A DNA stretch of 64,000 bases from Solidesulfovibrio magneticus RS-1. Its GTDB lineage: Bacteria > Desulfobacterota > Desulfovibrionia > Desulfovibrionales > Desulfovibrionaceae. The position numbers and the translations under genes are program-made. Location of the stretch: positions 3,811,501-3,875,500 of the forward strand of contig NC_012796.1 of assembly GCF_000010665.1 (NCBI RefSeq), in the 5' to 3' direction. Below the pieces are notes generated by a model that saw only the letters and a list, made by a program, of their open reading frames with translations, had not been told where the DNA came from and did no database searches. Positions within the stretch are counted from its first letter, which is position 1. Each line of letters starts with the position of its first letter. Shown one piece after another: positions 52,449 through 61,700 of this stretch.

Positions 52449-53288
52449 ATGAAGATCGTACAAGCCAAGGACATCCGCGAAGCCGTGGCCGCCATGTGCA
52501 TCGCGGCCAACCGCGAGCTGCCCGCCGACGTGCGCGCCGCCTTCGAGGCCGCCCACGCCGCCGAGGAAGCCCCGGCCGCCAAGGAAATCTTCCGCCAGCT
52601 CCTGGAAAACGCCGACCTGGCCCGGGACACCGGACTGCCCCTGTGCCAGGACTGCGGCCTGGCCGTCTTTTTCGTCGAGGCCGGCGAAGACGTGCGAGTG
52701 GAAGGCTCGACCCTGCGCGAGGCCATAAACGACGGCATGATTACCGGTTACAAGGACGGGTTTCTGCGAAAATCCTCCTGCGATCCCTTTACCCGCAAAA
52801 ACACCGGCGACAACTCGCCCTCCATCATCCACTTCGACATCGTGCCCGGCGACACGCTCAAAATCACCATGATGGCCAAGGGCGGCGGCTCGGAAAACAT
52901 GTCGCGCGTCACCATGCTCTCCCCGGCCCAGGGCTGGAAGGGCATCAAGGACTTCGTGGTCAACCGCGTGGCCGAGGCCGGCCCCAACCCCTGCCCGCCC
53001 ACCATCGTCGGCGTCGGCATCGGCGGCAACTTCGAACTGGCCGCGGTCAATTCCAAAAAGGCGCTCATGCGCGAACTGGACGACACCCATCCCGACCCCG
53101 AGATCGCCAAGCTCGAGGACGAACTGCTGGCCGCCATTAACGCCCTGGGCATCGGCCCCATGGGCCTTGGCGGCAAGACCACGAGCCTTGGCGTCAAGAT
53201 CCTGGTCGCGCCGTGCCACCTGGCCAGCCTGCCCCTGGCCGTCAACATCCAGTGCCACAGCGCCCGCCACAAGGAGGTCATCTTCTAA
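52449..53288 (+). CDS. Class I fumarate hydratase, alpha subunit
   Basis: A 279-residue alpha subunit of the two-part, oxygen-sensitive [4Fe-4S] fumarase (tartrate dehydratase type), interconverting fumarate and malate. Cluster-ligand cysteines lie in GLPLCQDCGLAVFF, in PNPCPPT and near the C-terminus in QCHS. Substrate-loop sequence KNTGDNSPSIIHFDIVPGD is present. It starts 1 bp after the frdB stop and overlaps the beta-subunit gene (TAATG). Single-chain class I enzymes such as E. coli FumA fuse both parts; here they are split, as in many anaerobes. Confidence 0.93.
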   Translation: MKIVQAKDIREAVAAMCIAANRELPADVRAAFEAAHAAEEAPAAKEIFRQLLENADLARDTGLPLCQDCGLAVFFVEAGEDVRVEGSTLREAINDGMITGYKDGFLRKSSCDPFTRKNTGDNSPSIIHFDIVPGDTLKITMMAKGGGSENMSRVTMLSPAQGWKGIKDFVVNRVAEAGPNPCPPTIVGVGIGGNFELAAVNSKKALMRELDDTHPDPEIAKLEDELLAAINALGIGPMGLGGKTTSLGVKILVAPCHLASLPLAVNIQCHSARHKEVIF

Positions 53289-53830
53289 TGGCCGAACATC
53301 ATCTGACCACGCCCATCACCGACGCTGACGTCGAAAAGCTCAAGACCGGCGACGTGGTGTTCATCACCGGCCACATCTACACCGCCCGCGACGCCGCCCA
53401 CAAACGGCTCGTCGAGACCCTGGACGCGGGAAATCCCCTGCCCTTTGACCTCAAAGGCGCGCTCATCTACTATGTCGGGCCTTCTCCCGCGCCTCCGGGA
53501 CGCCCCATCGGTTCGGCCGGTCCGACCACGAGCTACCGCATGGACACCTATGCCCCGCGTCTGCATTCGCTGGGGCTTAAGGGCACCATCGGCAAGGGCA
53601 AGCGCAGCGACGAGGTCAAGGCCGCCCTGGCCGAACACAAGGCGGTCTACCTGGGCGCCACCGGCGGAGCCGGCGCGCTGCTGTCGCAGCGCATCACCGA
53701 CGCCAAGGTCATCGCTTACGAAGACCTTGGCCCTGAGGCTATACGGGAGTTGACGGTGAAGGACTTCCCGCTTCTGGTCATAAACGATTGTCATGGCGGG
53801 GAGCTGTACGTGAAACCGAACCTCGGCTAG
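53288..53830 (+). CDS. Class I fumarate hydratase, beta subunit
   Basis: A 180-residue C-terminal-type subunit. Conserved blocks are GDVVFITGHIYTARDAAHKR, GPSPAPPGRPIGSAGPTTSYRMD, KGTIGKGKRS and GATGGAGALLSQRI. The SAGPTTSYRMD segment contributes substrate-binding residues in this family. The ATG shares a base with the alpha-subunit stop, and AAGGAGG lies 12 bases upstream, so expression is tightly coupled. Together the two subunits supply malate from imported fumarate to the malic enzyme downstream. Confidence 0.93.
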   Translation: MAEHHLTTPITDADVEKLKTGDVVFITGHIYTARDAAHKRLVETLDAGNPLPFDLKGALIYYVGPSPAPPGRPIGSAGPTTSYRMDTYAPRLHSLGLKGTIGKGKRSDEVKAALAEHKAVYLGATGGAGALLSQRITDAKVIAYEDLGPEAIRELTVKDFPLLVINDCHGGELYVKPNLG

Positions 53831-53860
53831 ACGCGCCGCGCGGCGCGCATCGGAGCCCCA

Positions 53861-54712
53861 ATGCCAAGCCGGATCCTGCGCAAGCGCAAACTGATTCCGG
53901 GCATGACCAGCGAGCTGGTCATCGAGGCCCCGCATATCGCGGCCAAGGCCTTGCCCGGCAACTTCGTGATCCTTCGGGTGTGGGAGGACGGGGAACGCAT
54001 TCCCCTGACCATCGCCGACGCCGACAAAGAGACAGGCACCATCACCCTGGTCTATCTCGTCATGGGCAAGACCACCGCCCATCTCGAGACCCTGGATGCC
54101 GGCGACGACATCCTGGACCTGTGCGGACCGCTGGGACGCGCGACCGAGATCCACAAAGTGGACGGCCCGGTCATCTGCGTCGGCGGCGGCACCGGGATCG
54201 CGGCCATGCACCACATCGCCAAAGGCCACCACATGGCCGGCAACCTGGTGGTGACCATCATCGGCGCGCGCTGCGAGGATCTGCTGCTGTTTCGAGACGA
54301 ACTGTGCTCCTTTTGCCCCGAGGTGCTCATTGCCACCAACGACGGCAGCTGCGGCCGGCAAGGGCTGGTCACGGACCTGCTCGTCGAAATGCTCGAAAAC
54401 GACAAGACCGTGGCCGAAGTGGTGGCCGTCGGCCCGGTGCCCATGATGCGGGCCGTGGCCGAGGCCACCCGGCCGTTTGGCGTCAAGACCACGGTGAGCC
54501 TCAACTCCATCATGGTTGACGGCATCGGCATGTGCGGCGCCTGCCGGGTGAGCGTTGGCGGCGAGACTCGTTTCGCCTGTGTGGACGGTCCGGAATTCGA
54601 CGGCCATGCCGTGGATTTCGGCGAGCTTGGAGCCCGGCTGACGGCTTTCAAGGATCAGGAACGTCTTTCCTACGAGGAGTTCAAGAGCCATGGCTGCAAC
54701 TGCTCCAAGTAA
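53861..54712 (+). CDS. nfnA: NfnA-type ferredoxin:NADP oxidoreductase subunit (sulfide-dehydrogenase-like alpha)
   Basis: A 283-residue FAD/NAD-binding reductase subunit. The N-terminal flavin domain has KALPGNFVILRVWEDGERIPLTI. The NAD(P) domain has VICVGGGTGIAAMHHIAKG. The C-terminal [2Fe-2S] cysteines are in GIGMCGACRVSVGGETRFACVDGPEFDGHAVDF. With NfnB it forms the electron-bifurcating NADH-dependent reduced ferredoxin:NADP oxidoreductase. GGAG lies 6 bases upstream of the ATG. The gene overlaps nfnB by 23 bp. Confidence 0.92.
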   Translation: MPSRILRKRKLIPGMTSELVIEAPHIAAKALPGNFVILRVWEDGERIPLTIADADKETGTITLVYLVMGKTTAHLETLDAGDDILDLCGPLGRATEIHKVDGPVICVGGGTGIAAMHHIAKGHHMAGNLVVTIIGARCEDLLLFRDELCSFCPEVLIATNDGSCGRQGLVTDLLVEMLENDKTVAEVVAVGPVPMMRAVAEATRPFGVKTTVSLNSIMVDGIGMCGACRVSVGGETRFACVDGPEFDGHAVDFGELGARLTAFKDQERLSYEEFKSHGCNCSK

Positions 54713-56168
54713 GAAAGCGAAAGCCCCCCGCACGGCCATGCCCGAGCAGGATCCCAAGGTCCGGGCCCGCAACTTCGAGGAAGTGGCCCTGGGCTACACG
54801 GCCGAGATGGCCCTGGCCGAGGCCGGCCGCTGTCTGCAATGCAAAAAACCCGCCTGCCGCAAGGGCTGTCCCGTGGAGATCGACATCCCCGGGTTCATCA
54901 AACAGATCACGGCCGGCGACCTTGACGAAGCCTACGCCGTGCTGCGCCAGACCAATTCCCTGCCGGCCGTGTGCGGCCGGGTCTGCCCCCAGGAGACCCA
55001 GTGTGAAGGGTCGTGCATCGTCGGCAAGAAAGGCGAACCCGTGGCCATCGGCCGGCTGGAACGCTTTGTCGCCGACACCCACCTGGCCAAGACCGCCTGC
55101 GAGACCGTCACCGGCGGCCCGGCTTGTTCCATGCCGCGCGACGACCTGAAAGTCGCCTGCATCGGCTCGGGGCCGGCCAGCCTCACCTGCGCCGGCTATC
55201 TGGCCGCCCGGGGCATCCCGGTCACGGTTTTCGAGGCCCTGCACGAGGTCGGCGGCGTGCTCGTCTACGGCATTCCCGAATTCCGCCTGCCCAAGGCCGT
55301 GGTGCGCCAGGAAGTCGAGGCCATGAAGGCCCTGGGCGTGGAATTTAAAACGAACTGGGTCGGCGGCAAGACCATCACCGTGCCCGAGCTGCTGGAGTCG
55401 GGCTACAGCGCCGTCTTCATCGGCGTCGGAGCCGGCCTGCCGCGCTTTCTGGGCGTGCCCGGCGAAAACCTCATCGGCGTGTTCTCGGCCAACGAGTACC
55501 TGACCCGGGTGAACCTCGGGCGGGCCTACAAGTTCCCGGCCACCGACACCCCGACCTTCCCGGCCAAGCATGTCGTCGTCTTCGGCGGCGGCAACGTGGC
55601 CATGGACGCCGCCCGCACGGCCATGCGCCTTGGCGCGGACAAGGTCTCCCTGGCCTACCGCCGCACCGAACACGAAATGCCGTGTCGCCGCGAGGAACTT
55701 CACCACGCCAAGGAAGAAGGCCTCGACATCCTGTGCCTGAACGCCCCGGTGGAATTTATCGGCGACGAAACCGGGCGGCTCAAACAAATCGTGCTCCAGC
55801 GCATGGAGCTTGGCGAACCCGACGAATCGGGCCGCTGCTCGCCGGTGGCCTGCCAGGGCGACACCTGTACCCTGGAAGCCGACATGGCCATCGTGGCCGT
55901 GGGCACCGGCGCCAACCCGCTCATCAGCCAGACCACCCCGGGCCTGGAGACCTATCGCCGGGGCTACATCGTGGCCGATCCGGCCACGGGCGAGACGTCC
56001 ATTCCCAATGTCTTTGCCGGCGGCGACATCGTCACCGGCGCGGCCACCGTCATCTCGGCCATGGGCGCCGGACGCCGGGCGGCCAAGGCCATCGCCGACC
56101 GCCTGCTCGGCGGCGCGGCGACCGACATGCCACCGGACAACGCGGCGGAAGATTCCGCCGACGCGTAA
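54690..56168 (+). CDS. nfnB: NfnB-type NADPH-dependent oxidoreductase subunit (GltD-like)
   Basis: A 492-residue flavoprotein of the glutamate synthase small-subunit family. The N-terminal domain carries cysteines for two [4Fe-4S] clusters (CLQCKKPACRKGCPV and CGRVCPQETQCEGSC). FAD and NADPH folds follow (ACIGSGPASLTCAGYLAARG, VVVFGGGNVAMDAARTAMRLG). The pairing with NfnA, rather than with a GltB partner, marks it as transhydrogenase. In this operon it can convert the NADPH from malic enzyme into reduced ferredoxin and NADH, or work in reverse. Confidence 0.92.
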   Translation: MAATAPSKKAKAPRTAMPEQDPKVRARNFEEVALGYTAEMALAEAGRCLQCKKPACRKGCPVEIDIPGFIKQITAGDLDEAYAVLRQTNSLPAVCGRVCPQETQCEGSCIVGKKGEPVAIGRLERFVADTHLAKTACETVTGGPACSMPRDDLKVACIGSGPASLTCAGYLAARGIPVTVFEALHEVGGVLVYGIPEFRLPKAVVRQEVEAMKALGVEFKTNWVGGKTITVPELLESGYSAVFIGVGAGLPRFLGVPGENLIGVFSANEYLTRVNLGRAYKFPATDTPTFPAKHVVVFGGGNVAMDAARTAMRLGADKVSLAYRRTEHEMPCRREELHHAKEEGLDILCLNAPVEFIGDETGRLKQIVLQRMELGEPDESGRCSPVACQGDTCTLEADMAIVAVGTGANPLISQTTPGLETYRRGYIVADPATGETSIPNVFAGGDIVTGAATVISAMGAGRRAAKAIADRLLGGAATDMPPDNAAEDSADA

Positions 56169-56201
56169 CAACGCGGGAAACCAACCAAGCGAGGTATCAC
56201 A

Positions 56202-57521
56202 ATGGCGCTTTTCACCAAGGAAGAAGCCCTGAACTACCATTCGGTCTGGCGCACGGGCAAACTGGAAGTCGTGCCCATAAAGCCCTGCCGGAACCAGAAA
56301 GACCTCTCCCTGGCCTATTCGCCGGGCGTGGCCCAGGCCTGCCTGGCCATCGCCGCCGATCCTGAGCTTGGCTGGAAGTACACCAACCGCGGCAACCTCG
56401 TGGCCGTGGTCTCCAACGGCACGGCCGTCCTGGGCCTGGGCAACATCGGCGCGCTGGCCGGCAAGCCGGTCATGGAAGGCAAGGGCGTGCTGTTTAAGAC
56501 CTTCGCCGACATCGACGTCTACGACATCAACCTCAACACCAAGGACCCCGAGAAGATCATCGAAACGGTCAAACTCCTCGAGCCGACCTTCGGGGCCATC
56601 AACCTCGAAGACATCAAGGCCCCGGAGTGCTTCGAGATCGAGCAGCGCCTGATCGAGATCATGGACATTCCGGTGTTCCACGACGACCAGCACGGCACGG
56701 CCATCATCTCCGGCGCGGGCATCATCAACGCCCTGGAGATCGCCGGCAAGAAGATCGAGGACCTCAAAATCGTGGTCTCCGGCGCGGGCGCGGCGGCCAT
56801 CGCCTGCTCCAAGTTCTATGTGGCGCTGGGCGTCGATCAGGCCAACATCGCCATGTTCGACTCCAAGGGCCACATCCACGCCGGCCGCACCGATCTGCAC
56901 CCGACCAAGGCCCAGTTCGCCCAGAAAAAGGCCTTTGCCAATATGGCCGAAGCCTTCAAGGACGCCGACGTGTTCCTGGGCCTGTCCACCAAGGGACTGG
57001 TCAGCAAGGACATGGTCAAGAGCATGGCCAAGAATCCCATCATCTTCGCCATGGCCAACCCGGACCCGGAGATCCCCTACAACGACGCCAAGGAAGCCCG
57101 CCCCGACGCCATCATGGGCACCGGCCGCTCGGACTTCCCCAACCAGGTCAACAACGTCTCGGGGTTCCCGTTCATCTTCCGCGGGGCGCTTGACGCCGGC
57201 TCCAAGAAGATCAACGAGGAAATGAAGATGGCCGCCGCCAAGTCCCTGGCCGCCCTGGCCAAGGAGCCCGTGCCCGTCGAGGTCATGGACATGTACGGCG
57301 AAAAGGACGTGAAGTTCGGCATCGACTACGTCATCCCCAAGGCCCTGGACTTCCGTATGCTGGAATGGGAAGCCCCGGCCGTGGCCAAGGCGGCCATGGA
57401 CACGGGCGTTGCCACCAAGACCTTGGACCTGGAACAGTACAAAAAGGACCTGCGTACCCGCATCGACGCCGCCCACAAGCGCATCAAGGACTACGTGGCT
57501 TCCTACAACTACGACTTCTAG
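56202..57521 (+). CDS. Malic enzyme (oxaloacetate-decarboxylating malate dehydrogenase)
   Basis: A 439-residue short-type bacterial malic enzyme, converting malate to pyruvate and CO2 with reduction of NAD(P). Motifs: [19 protein letters not shown] with the catalytic Tyr region, [18 protein letters not shown], the metal-binding [13 protein letters not shown], and the nucleotide fold [26 protein letters not shown] lies before the ATG. Coenzyme preference cannot be read with confidence, though neighbouring Nfn suggests NADP. Last gene of the operon, followed by a strong terminator. Confidence 0.94.
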   Translation: MALFTKEEALNYHSVWRTGKLEVVPIKPCRNQKDLSLAYSPGVAQACLAIAADPELGWKYTNRGNLVAVVSNGTAVLGLGNIGALAGKPVMEGKGVLFKTFADIDVYDINLNTKDPEKIIETVKLLEPTFGAINLEDIKAPECFEIEQRLIEIMDIPVFHDDQHGTAIISGAGIINALEIAGKKIEDLKIVVSGAGAAAIACSKFYVALGVDQANIAMFDSKGHIHAGRTDLHPTKAQFAQKKAFANMAEAFKDADVFLGLSTKGLVSKDMVKSMAKNPIIFAMANPDPEIPYNDAKEARPDAIMGTGRSDFPNQVNNVSGFPFIFRGALDAGSKKINEEMKMAAAKSLAALAKEPVPVEVMDMYGEKDVKFGIDYVIPKALDFRMLEWEAPAVAKAAMDTGVATKTLDLEQYKKDLRTRIDAAHKRIKDYVASYNYDF

Positions 57522-57552
57522 CCGACGCCCTGCCGGGCCGGCGCAACGACAA

Positions 57553-57585
57553 AGCCCGCGACGGTTCGCTGTCGCGGGCTTTTTT
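57553..57585 (+). terminator. Rho-independent terminator of the C4-dicarboxylate operon
   Basis: AGCCCGCGAC and GTCGCGGGCT pair perfectly around an 8-base loop, followed by a run of six T. It lies 31 bp after the malic enzyme stop. The clearest terminator in the window. Confidence 0.95.
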
Positions 57586-57917
57586 GCGACCCAGCGGACC
57601 GGATCGGATCGGGCCGGGCCTGATCACGGCTGGCGACATCCGGGCCACCCCATGACAACAAGCAGCTGAACGGAAAAGTACATCCAGAATCCTGACGGTT
57701 ATTTACTCGACATTGTGACTATACAACAACTATATTCAACATGTCTCTTTCTGTCTAAACTGTTTTCATTATACAACAATGCAAGAATGAAACGACGCCA
57801 TACATTACAATTCTACCGACATAGACCAATAATCAAGCCTCTCCTCTTGCCAAAAACCTCACTTGGCCCCATACGATACAAGAAGGCTCTCAACCTTCAA
57901 CACCACGGAGGCTTACG
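57586..57917. other. AT-rich intergenic stretch before the TPR gene
   Basis: From about 57655 base composition drops sharply compared with neighbouring genes. TATACAACAA occurs twice (57720 and 57770), 50 bp apart. A weak promoter-like pair TTGCCA/TACGAT precedes the TPR gene with a 19-bp gap. The short open frame here has no ribosome binding site and is not called. Confidence 0.5.
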
Positions 57918-58478
57918 ATGAAGCTTCGCGACATCCTCATTCTTGCCTTTGCCGCCTTGCTCTTTGCCGCATCCCCGGCCCTGGCCAAGAAGCACGCCGC
58001 CGTCAATCCCATAAACGCCGATTACGCCAAGGGCGTGGCCGCCGTGAACGACCGCCATTGGAACGACGGCATCGCCCTTCTGACCAAGGTCATCGACAAT
58101 CCGGCCACGCCCAAGGAGCTTGTGCCCCTGGCCCTGACCAACCGGGGCACGGCCTACGCCAACAAGAAGATGACCGCCGAGGCCCTGGCCGATCTCGACA
58201 AGGCCATCAACCTCAACCCCGACTATACCGCCGCCTATTATGATCGGGCCCGTATCCTGGCCATGCAGAACAAGCACGCCGAAGCCGTGGCCGATCTGAC
58301 CAAGGCCATTGAACACAGCAAGGCCGGCAAGCCCCAGGCCGTCTACTACAAGAACCGGGCCTTGAGCTACGGGGCCATGTCCAAGCTCGACGAGGCCAAG
58401 GCCGACTTCGCCAAGGCCAAGCAGCTTGACCCCAAGATCAAGATCCCCATGCACTACAAGCCTATGATGGCCCAGTAA
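57918..58478 (+). CDS. Exported TPR protein, function unknown
   Basis: A 186-residue protein with CGGAGG before its ATG. The first 23 residues (MKLRDILILAFAALLFAASP, then ALA) form a Sec signal peptide. The mature part has about three tetratricopeptide repeats, for example LALTNRGTAYANKKMTAEAL followed by ADLDKAINLNP, then AAYYDRARILAMQNKHAEAV, and a third ending in AKQLDPK. TPRs mediate protein-protein contacts, so a periplasmic scaffold role is likely. The only neighbours are repeat elements, which gives no functional clue. Confidence 0.85.
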   Translation: MKLRDILILAFAALLFAASPALAKKHAAVNPINADYAKGVAAVNDRHWNDGIALLTKVIDNPATPKELVPLALTNRGTAYANKKMTAEALADLDKAINLNPDYTAAYYDRARILAMQNKHAEAVADLTKAIEHSKAGKPQAVYYKNRALSYGAMSKLDEAKADFAKAKQLDPKIKIPMHYKPMMAQ

Positions 58479-58486
58479 ACGACAAC

Positions 58487-58522
58487 GCCGGCGCGAGAGG
58501 CTCAAAGGCCTTTCGCGCCGGC
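58487..58522 (+). terminator. GC hairpin after the TPR gene
   Basis: Fifteen-base arms (58487-58501 and 58508-58522) with a single G-T pair. It lies 9 bp after the stop, but no T run follows, so it may be a terminator of unusual type or part of the adjoining repeat. Confidence 0.55.
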
Positions 58523-58559
58523 ATGCGGCGGGATGCCGGTTCGCGCCCTGCCTAATGTC

Positions 58560-58657
58560 GCGTCCCTTAAAAAATACGATAGTATTTTTTAAGAAAAACA
58601 AATGGTTTTAGCTTTTTGACTACAAAACACCATAGGCGCTTTTCGCGGACGCGACAC
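58560..58657 (-). repeat. Dispersed AT-core intergenic repeat, copy 3
   Basis: Read on the minus strand it begins GTGTCGCGTCCGCGAAAAGCGC and has GCTAAAACCATTTG. It ends in a perfect 12-4-12 inverted repeat (58566-58593, CTTAAAAAATAC arms) followed by GGGACGC. It is the best-preserved copy and lies between convergent genes. Confidence 0.82.
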
Positions 58658-58741
58658 GGGAGAAGCCGGCCTCAGCCCGAGTGCTCTTTCCCCGGCTGAT
58701 CGGCTAAATCCAGCCCGTTACCTCTCTCCCGGCCGGCCGCA

Positions 58742-61700
58742 TCAATCCTGCCCGCGCCCGGTCACCCGGGCCAACACCCGCTCCAGTTCCTTGGCGTCCA
58801 CGGGCTTACTCACGTAGTCGTCCATGCCGGCGGCCAGGAATTTTTCCCGGTCCCCGGCCATGGCGTAGGCGGTCATGGCCACGATGGGCGTTTTGGCCCG
58901 GTCCCCCAGGGCGGCGTTTTCGCGGATGGCCCGGGTGGCGGCCACGCCGTCCATCACCGGCATCTGCACGTCCATGAGGATGCAGTCATAGGTCGCGCGG
59001 GCAGCCTTGGCCGCCGCCTCGGCCCCGTTTTCGGCCACGTCCACGGCATGGCCGGCTTTTTCGAGCATCCGGGCAAAGCTCATGAGGCTGACGGCATCGT
59101 CCTCGGCCAGAAGCAGCCGCAAGGGCCTGGGGCCGTCCTGGGACGGCCTGACCGGCGGCTGGGCCGAAACCGGCCCGCCCGACACATGGCGGGCCAAGGG
59201 CAGGGACACGTGGAAGGACGTGCCTCGCCCGAGCTCGCTTTCCACGGCGATCTCGCCGCCCATGAGCCGCACCAGCCGGCGCACGATGGACAGCCCCAGC
59301 CCGGCGCCGCCGAACCGGCGCACATAGACGCCCTCCACTTGGCCAAACGGCTCGAAAATGACGCCCAGTTCGTCGTCGGGGATGCCGATGCCGGTGTCGG
59401 TCACGATGACCAGCAGATGGAAGGCCGCGTCGAACTGCCGGGAGGCCGGAGCGATATGCACGGACACGCCCCCGGCGTCGGTGAATTTGACGGCGTTGCC
59501 CACGAGGTTGAAGAGAATCTGCCGCAGTCTGGCCTCGTCAGCCCACAAACGCCCGGGCAGGGACGGATCGAGGGCCACGGACAGGGCCAGGCCTTTCTCC
59601 CGGGCCGGCAGGGAAAACAGGTCCATGACCGCGCCGCGCAGGTCGGCCGGGTCCACGGCTTCCTGGCGGATGACCAACCGGCCCGACTCCACCAGGGACA
59701 GATCAAGGATGTCCGAGAGCAGGCGCGTGAGCCGCTTGGAGGCCTTGACCGCGTTGTCCACGTATTCGCCCTGTTCCGCGTCGAGGTCCGTGCCGTCGAG
59801 CAACTGGAGCATCCCGAGCACGCCGTTTAAGGGCGTTCGGATCTCGTGGCTCATGTTGGCCAGGAATTCGGACTTGGAGCGGCTGGCCGCCTCGGCCGCC
59901 TTTTTGGCGGCAATGAGCCGGCGGTCTAGGCGCAGGCGTTCGATGATCCGGGCGCAGGCCTCGGCCAGGGGGCGGATCTGCTCGGCCAGGGCCGCGTCGT
60001 AACCGCCCGCCCGGTTGGCCAGGCCGATGGCCCCCACGCATTCCTGCCCATGCAGCAACGGAAGTCCCAGAAAAGCCTCAAGGGGCGGATGGCCCTCGGG
60101 CAACCGGCCGCAGCCTCCGGGGTCGCCGGTTGGTTCGTTGGCGATGACCGGTTCGCCAGCCTGGCAGGCGGCGGCCAAAAGCTCGTCCGTGGCGGCAAAG
60201 ACCAGTTTGCGGGCGGTCTCGGAAGACAACATCGGCCCGGAAACCCCATCCTTGCAGCGGTCGGACACGGCCAGAAGCCGCTGGACGGGGCGTCCCGAGG
60301 CATCCTCAACGAGTTCGGCCACGAAGCCGAAGCAGCTCTTCGTGGCGGCCACCACCTCGGCCAGGGCCGCGGCAAAAATCGCTTCGGCGGACTGGCCCGA
60401 GACGTAGGCCCCCTGGATGCGGGCCACGGCCGCGGCCAGGGCGTCTTGACGGCGTTTTTCCTCGGCCGCCCGGAGCCGTTCGGTGATGTCGCGGGTAAAG
60501 ACGAGGCTCGCCGGCTTGCCCTGGTGCTCGAAAGGCACGGCCACGGCTTCCACGGGGACCGAACTTCCATCCAGGCGTTGGTAGCGTAGTTCCACCAGAG
60601 GCTGACTGCTTCGGCCCTCGTTGACGCTGCGGATGCGATGCCGAACGGTTTCACGAGAATCGGGGTGGATCATGGGCAGGATGTCTTGGCCGATCAACGC
60701 TTCGGGCCTGGCGGCGCCAAACAGGCGGGCCGCCGCCGCATTGACCGAAGCGAATTTGCCCTCGCACTGGACGATGATGGCGTCCGGGGCGGACTCCACG
60801 AGCTGGCGCAGCCGTTCCTCGCTGCGGGCCAGGGCGTTTGTTGCCTCGACCCGGGCCGTGGCGTCCTCGAAAATCACGGCGAACTGGTCCGGCCCGGTGC
60901 GCATGGCCGAGACACCCAGGTGTTTTCGCAGCGGTGGGAAATAGGTCTCGAAGGATTCGGGCCGGCCGGTTTCCACGATACGCTGGTAAACGTCGAGATT
61001 GGGCGGCGCGTCCACCCCGTAGATCTCCCGCACGCTGCCGCCCGTGGCTTGCTCCCGGGAGATGCCAAGGATGGCCGCGTAGCCGGGGTTGACGTCCAGG
61101 ATGCGGTAATCGACCACCTCCCCGGCCTCGTCGCGCACCATGGCCAGCAGGCACATGCCCTCGGCCATGGCTTCAAACAGGCCGTGGTAACGGGCTTCGC
61201 TGGCGGCCAGGGCCTCCTCGGCCCGTTTGCGCTCGGTGATGTCCAGGCCGTAGGCGTTGGCGTAGCCGCGGCCGGGCACGGGCTGGACGAAAAAGGCGAA
61301 CAGGCGGGAGCCCACGCCGATTTCGCCGCTGGCCCGCACGCCCTGGCCAAAGGCCGCCGCCGCCAGGGGAAGCAGGGCCTGGGGCAGGGGCTGGCCCGGT
61401 GCGCCGCCCAAGGATTCCAAAAGCTCCAGGCTGGCTGGGTTGGCGTAGACAACCGTGAAGTCGGGCAGAACGCGCAGCACCGGATTGGGGTTTTCCCCCG
61501 GGAACCGGGCCATGTCGCGAAGCGCCTCCTCGGCCTGCTTGCGCTCGGAGATGTCCAGGGCGTAGGCCACGCGCGAAATCGTGGTGCCGGCGGCGTCGCG
61601 CAGGGTGGTCACTTCCACCAGGACCGGGAACCGGCTGCCGTCCTTGCGGATATGCTCGGTCTCCACCACGCCGTGGCCCGCAGCGTCAAAGCCGGCGATG

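Noticed and set aside
57715-57921. Short open frame in the AT-rich stretch before the TPR gene
   Set aside because: No ribosome binding site, overlaps the TPR gene start, and its base composition looks like control DNA rather than coding DNA.
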